Source of the DNA: Mesorhizobium loti R88b
Lineage (GTDB): Bacteria > Pseudomonadota > Alphaproteobacteria > Rhizobiales > Rhizobiaceae
Assembly (NCBI RefSeq): GCF_013170845.1
Contig: NZ_CP033367.1
Span: 2,171,001-2,235,000, forward strand
Direction of reading: 5' to 3'
Length of the DNA: 64,000 nt
Part shown: piece by piece, positions 62,726 through 64,000 of the stretch
Layout: every line of letters starts with the position of its first letter
How positions within the stretch are numbered: position 1 is the first letter of the stretch
The notes under the pieces: model-generated
Told to the model about the DNA's origin: nothing
The model's database searches: none
What the model saw: only the letters and a program-made list of their open reading frames with translations
Translations under genes and position numbers: made by a program

Positions 62726-62871
62726 GGGCTTCACTCCATCTTTTGTCGCGCCGGTTTCACCAGCGCCCGCTTTGGCCTTCCTACCGCCGCGCAGGATGCA
62801 GCGCGGGAGCAAGGCCTGCTATTACAAATGATGGTTCGGAAATCTTATCCGCGATGCCCCGTAGTGGATCG

Positions 62872-63108
62872 TCAGTCGCACCACCCCGAAGACACGACGA
62901 GCGAGGCCTCAAAGATCTGGCGCCCGTCCTCGTCGCGTACCTTGACGGTGATCGCGGTGTGGTCGTTTTCGATGATCTCGTCGCGGACGATGTCGGGCAG
63001 GATGCGGATCGCTTCGCGCCGCATGCGTTCGCGCGTTTCGAAGACCTGGCCGTCATCATCGACCGTCAGACCGTCGCCATTGTAGAGGTCAAGAAAATAT
63101 CGAGGCAT
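62872..63108 (-). CDS. DUF6894 family protein
   Basis: A 78-residue protein starting MPRYFLDLYNGDG and containing the MRREAIRILPDI helix, typical of the DUF6894 family of small rhizobial proteins. The frame is open further upstream, but the family start is at 63108. Function unknown. Confidence 0.8.
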   Translation of the reverse strand: MPRYFLDLYNGDGLTVDDDGQVFETRERMRREAIRILPDIVRDEIIENDHTAITVKVRDEDGRQIFEASLVVSSGWCD

Positions 63109-63328
63109 GGTGGGCTGGACCTCAAACTGATGAAATGGCGAGATATTCAACCGACAATTCGCGGGCCGGGCAGTTGTTCCACCAACGGTGGCATTTGCCG
63201 TGGAACAAGCGGGTCCAACAAATGTTAATGCCCATGAGCAGCCAAGGGCCTAGTTCATGCAAAGCCGCCTTGCTTCCGACAGAAACACTTGGGGGTCGGC
63301 CCCTGAAGCCCTTTCGCCGGAGGTTGCC

Positions 63329-64000
63329 GTGCTTGAATCGCTTTATCTGAACTTGGGTCAGCACGACGCGCTGTCCGACGCCGAGAAAGCGCTGCTGGCC
63401 GGCGCCATGACCTTCGAGCGGCATTTCGCCACCGGCCAGGACATCGTTGCATCGGGATCGCGGCCGACCTACTCGACATTGATTCTCGACGGACTGGCGG
63501 CGCGCTACAAGGTGCTGGAGAATGGCGGCCGGCAGTTCACTTCACTGCAGGTGCCCGGCGACTTCGTCGATCTCCACGCCTTCCTGCTGAAGACCATGGA
63601 TCACGGCATTGTCGCTTTGTCGCCCTGTCATGTCATGTTCGCCGATCACGGCCGGCTTCGCGCCATCACCGAGCAGGCGCCGCATCTGACCCGGCTGCTG
63701 TGGCTGGACACGCTGGTCGATGGCGCCATCCACCGCGAATGGATCGTCGCCATGGGGCGGCGCTCCAAGACCTCGCATCTGGCCCATCTCGTCTGTGAGC
63801 TTTTCGTGCGCTTGCAGGTGGTGCAGCGGACCAACGCCATGAGCTTCCATCTGCCGCTCTCGCAAGCCGAAATGGCCGACGTCCTCGGCCTGTCGGTGGT
63901 GCACATGAACCGTGTCATCGGCGCCTTGCGCAAGGTCGGCGTCGTCAGCTGGGCAAACCACACGGTGACAATTCTCGACTGGCACAAGCTCCAAGAGATA
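63329..64000 (+). CDS. Crp/Fnr family transcriptional regulator (partial)
   Basis: Open to the window end; 224 residues seen. An N-terminal cyclic-nucleotide-binding-like barrel (ILDGLAARYKVLENGGRQFT) is followed by a Crp-type helix-turn-helix (LPLSQAEMADVLGLSVVHMN). No cysteine cluster for an Fnr iron-sulfur centre is visible at the N-terminus. Start set at a GTG with GGAGG five bases upstream; an in-frame ATG at 63257 would add 24 residues. Many rhizobia carry several such regulators. Confidence 0.85.
   Translation, partial: MLESLYLNLGQHDALSDAEKALLAGAMTFERHFATGQDIVASGSRPTYSTLILDGLAARYKVLENGGRQFTSLQVPGDFVDLHAFLLKTMDHGIVALSPCHVMFADHGRLRAITEQAPHLTRLLWLDTLVDGAIHREWIVAMGRRSKTSHLAHLVCELFVRLQVVQRTNAMSFHLPLSQAEMADVLGLSVVHMNRVIGALRKVGVVSWANHTVTILDWHKLQEI

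Noticed and set aside
1..64000. CRISPR arrays, complete insertion sequences, rRNA genes
   Set aside because: No regularly spaced repeats, transposase genes with terminal repeats, or rRNA sequence were recognised on reading.

Overview
The window is chromosomal DNA from a rhizobial alphaproteobacterium, most likely Mesorhizobium or a close relative. This rests on the GC-rich coding, the protein families present (DUF982, DUF6894, clan AA aspartic protease, SlyX), two rhizobial-type mosaic intergenic repeats, and a conjugal-transfer module resembling that of Agrobacterium/Rhizobium plasmids. The genus is an inference; no 16S or other marker gene is present.

Left flank (1-14009), apparently core chromosome. 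Adenosine deaminase and uracil phosphoribosyltransferase lie on the plus strand. A minus-strand block contains a BMP-type nucleoside-binding protein, a duplicated-domain ABC ATPase, two permeases, cytidine deaminase, purine nucleoside phosphorylase and thymidine phosphorylase. Together these form a nucleoside uptake and salvage unit. msrA, small membrane proteins, slyX and a GNAT acetyltransferase fill the rest. The flank ends at a tRNA-Ser(GGA) gene.

Island (13996-60646, about 46.6 kb). The last 14 bases of the tRNA-Ser gene recur exactly at 60633-60646, 148 bp upstream of a P4-type tyrosine integrase. I read everything between as one integrated element. Its right end has an integrase, an XRE regulator, an AlpA-like regulator, a full-length TraA relaxase-helicase, divergent traC and traD, and between traC and traA an oriT with a pTi/RSF1010-like nic sequence. 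No traG, mating-pair or type IV secretion genes are visible, so it looks mobilizable rather than self-transmissible.

Cargo of the island, left to right: (a) LysR with pirin, isochorismatase-like hydrolase, an antibiotic-biosynthesis-monooxygenase protein and DUF1622; (b) a GntR regulator with two winged-helix domains facing a CUT2-type sugar ABC transporter and three oxidoreductases; (c) a GH42 beta-galactosidase operon with a CUT1 transporter lacking its own ATPase, under a ROK regulator; (d) a second ROK regulator facing a GH30 hydrolase, a complete CUT1 transporter and xylose isomerase; (e) an aromatic or heterocyclic catabolic set with luciferase-like monooxygenase, flavin reductase, alpha/beta hydrolase, LysR, muconate-cycloisomerase-like enzyme and hydroxyquinol-type dioxygenase, next to a one-domain FAD synthetase. 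Several remnants (enolase-superfamily tail, MalK-like ATPase, BKACE fragment) show the island is a mosaic shaped by deletion.

Right flank (60647-64000) resumes ordinary chromosome with small hypothetical genes, DUF982 and DUF6894 proteins, and a Crp/Fnr regulator that runs off the end of the window. No CRISPR array, rRNA gene or recognisable complete insertion sequence was seen.
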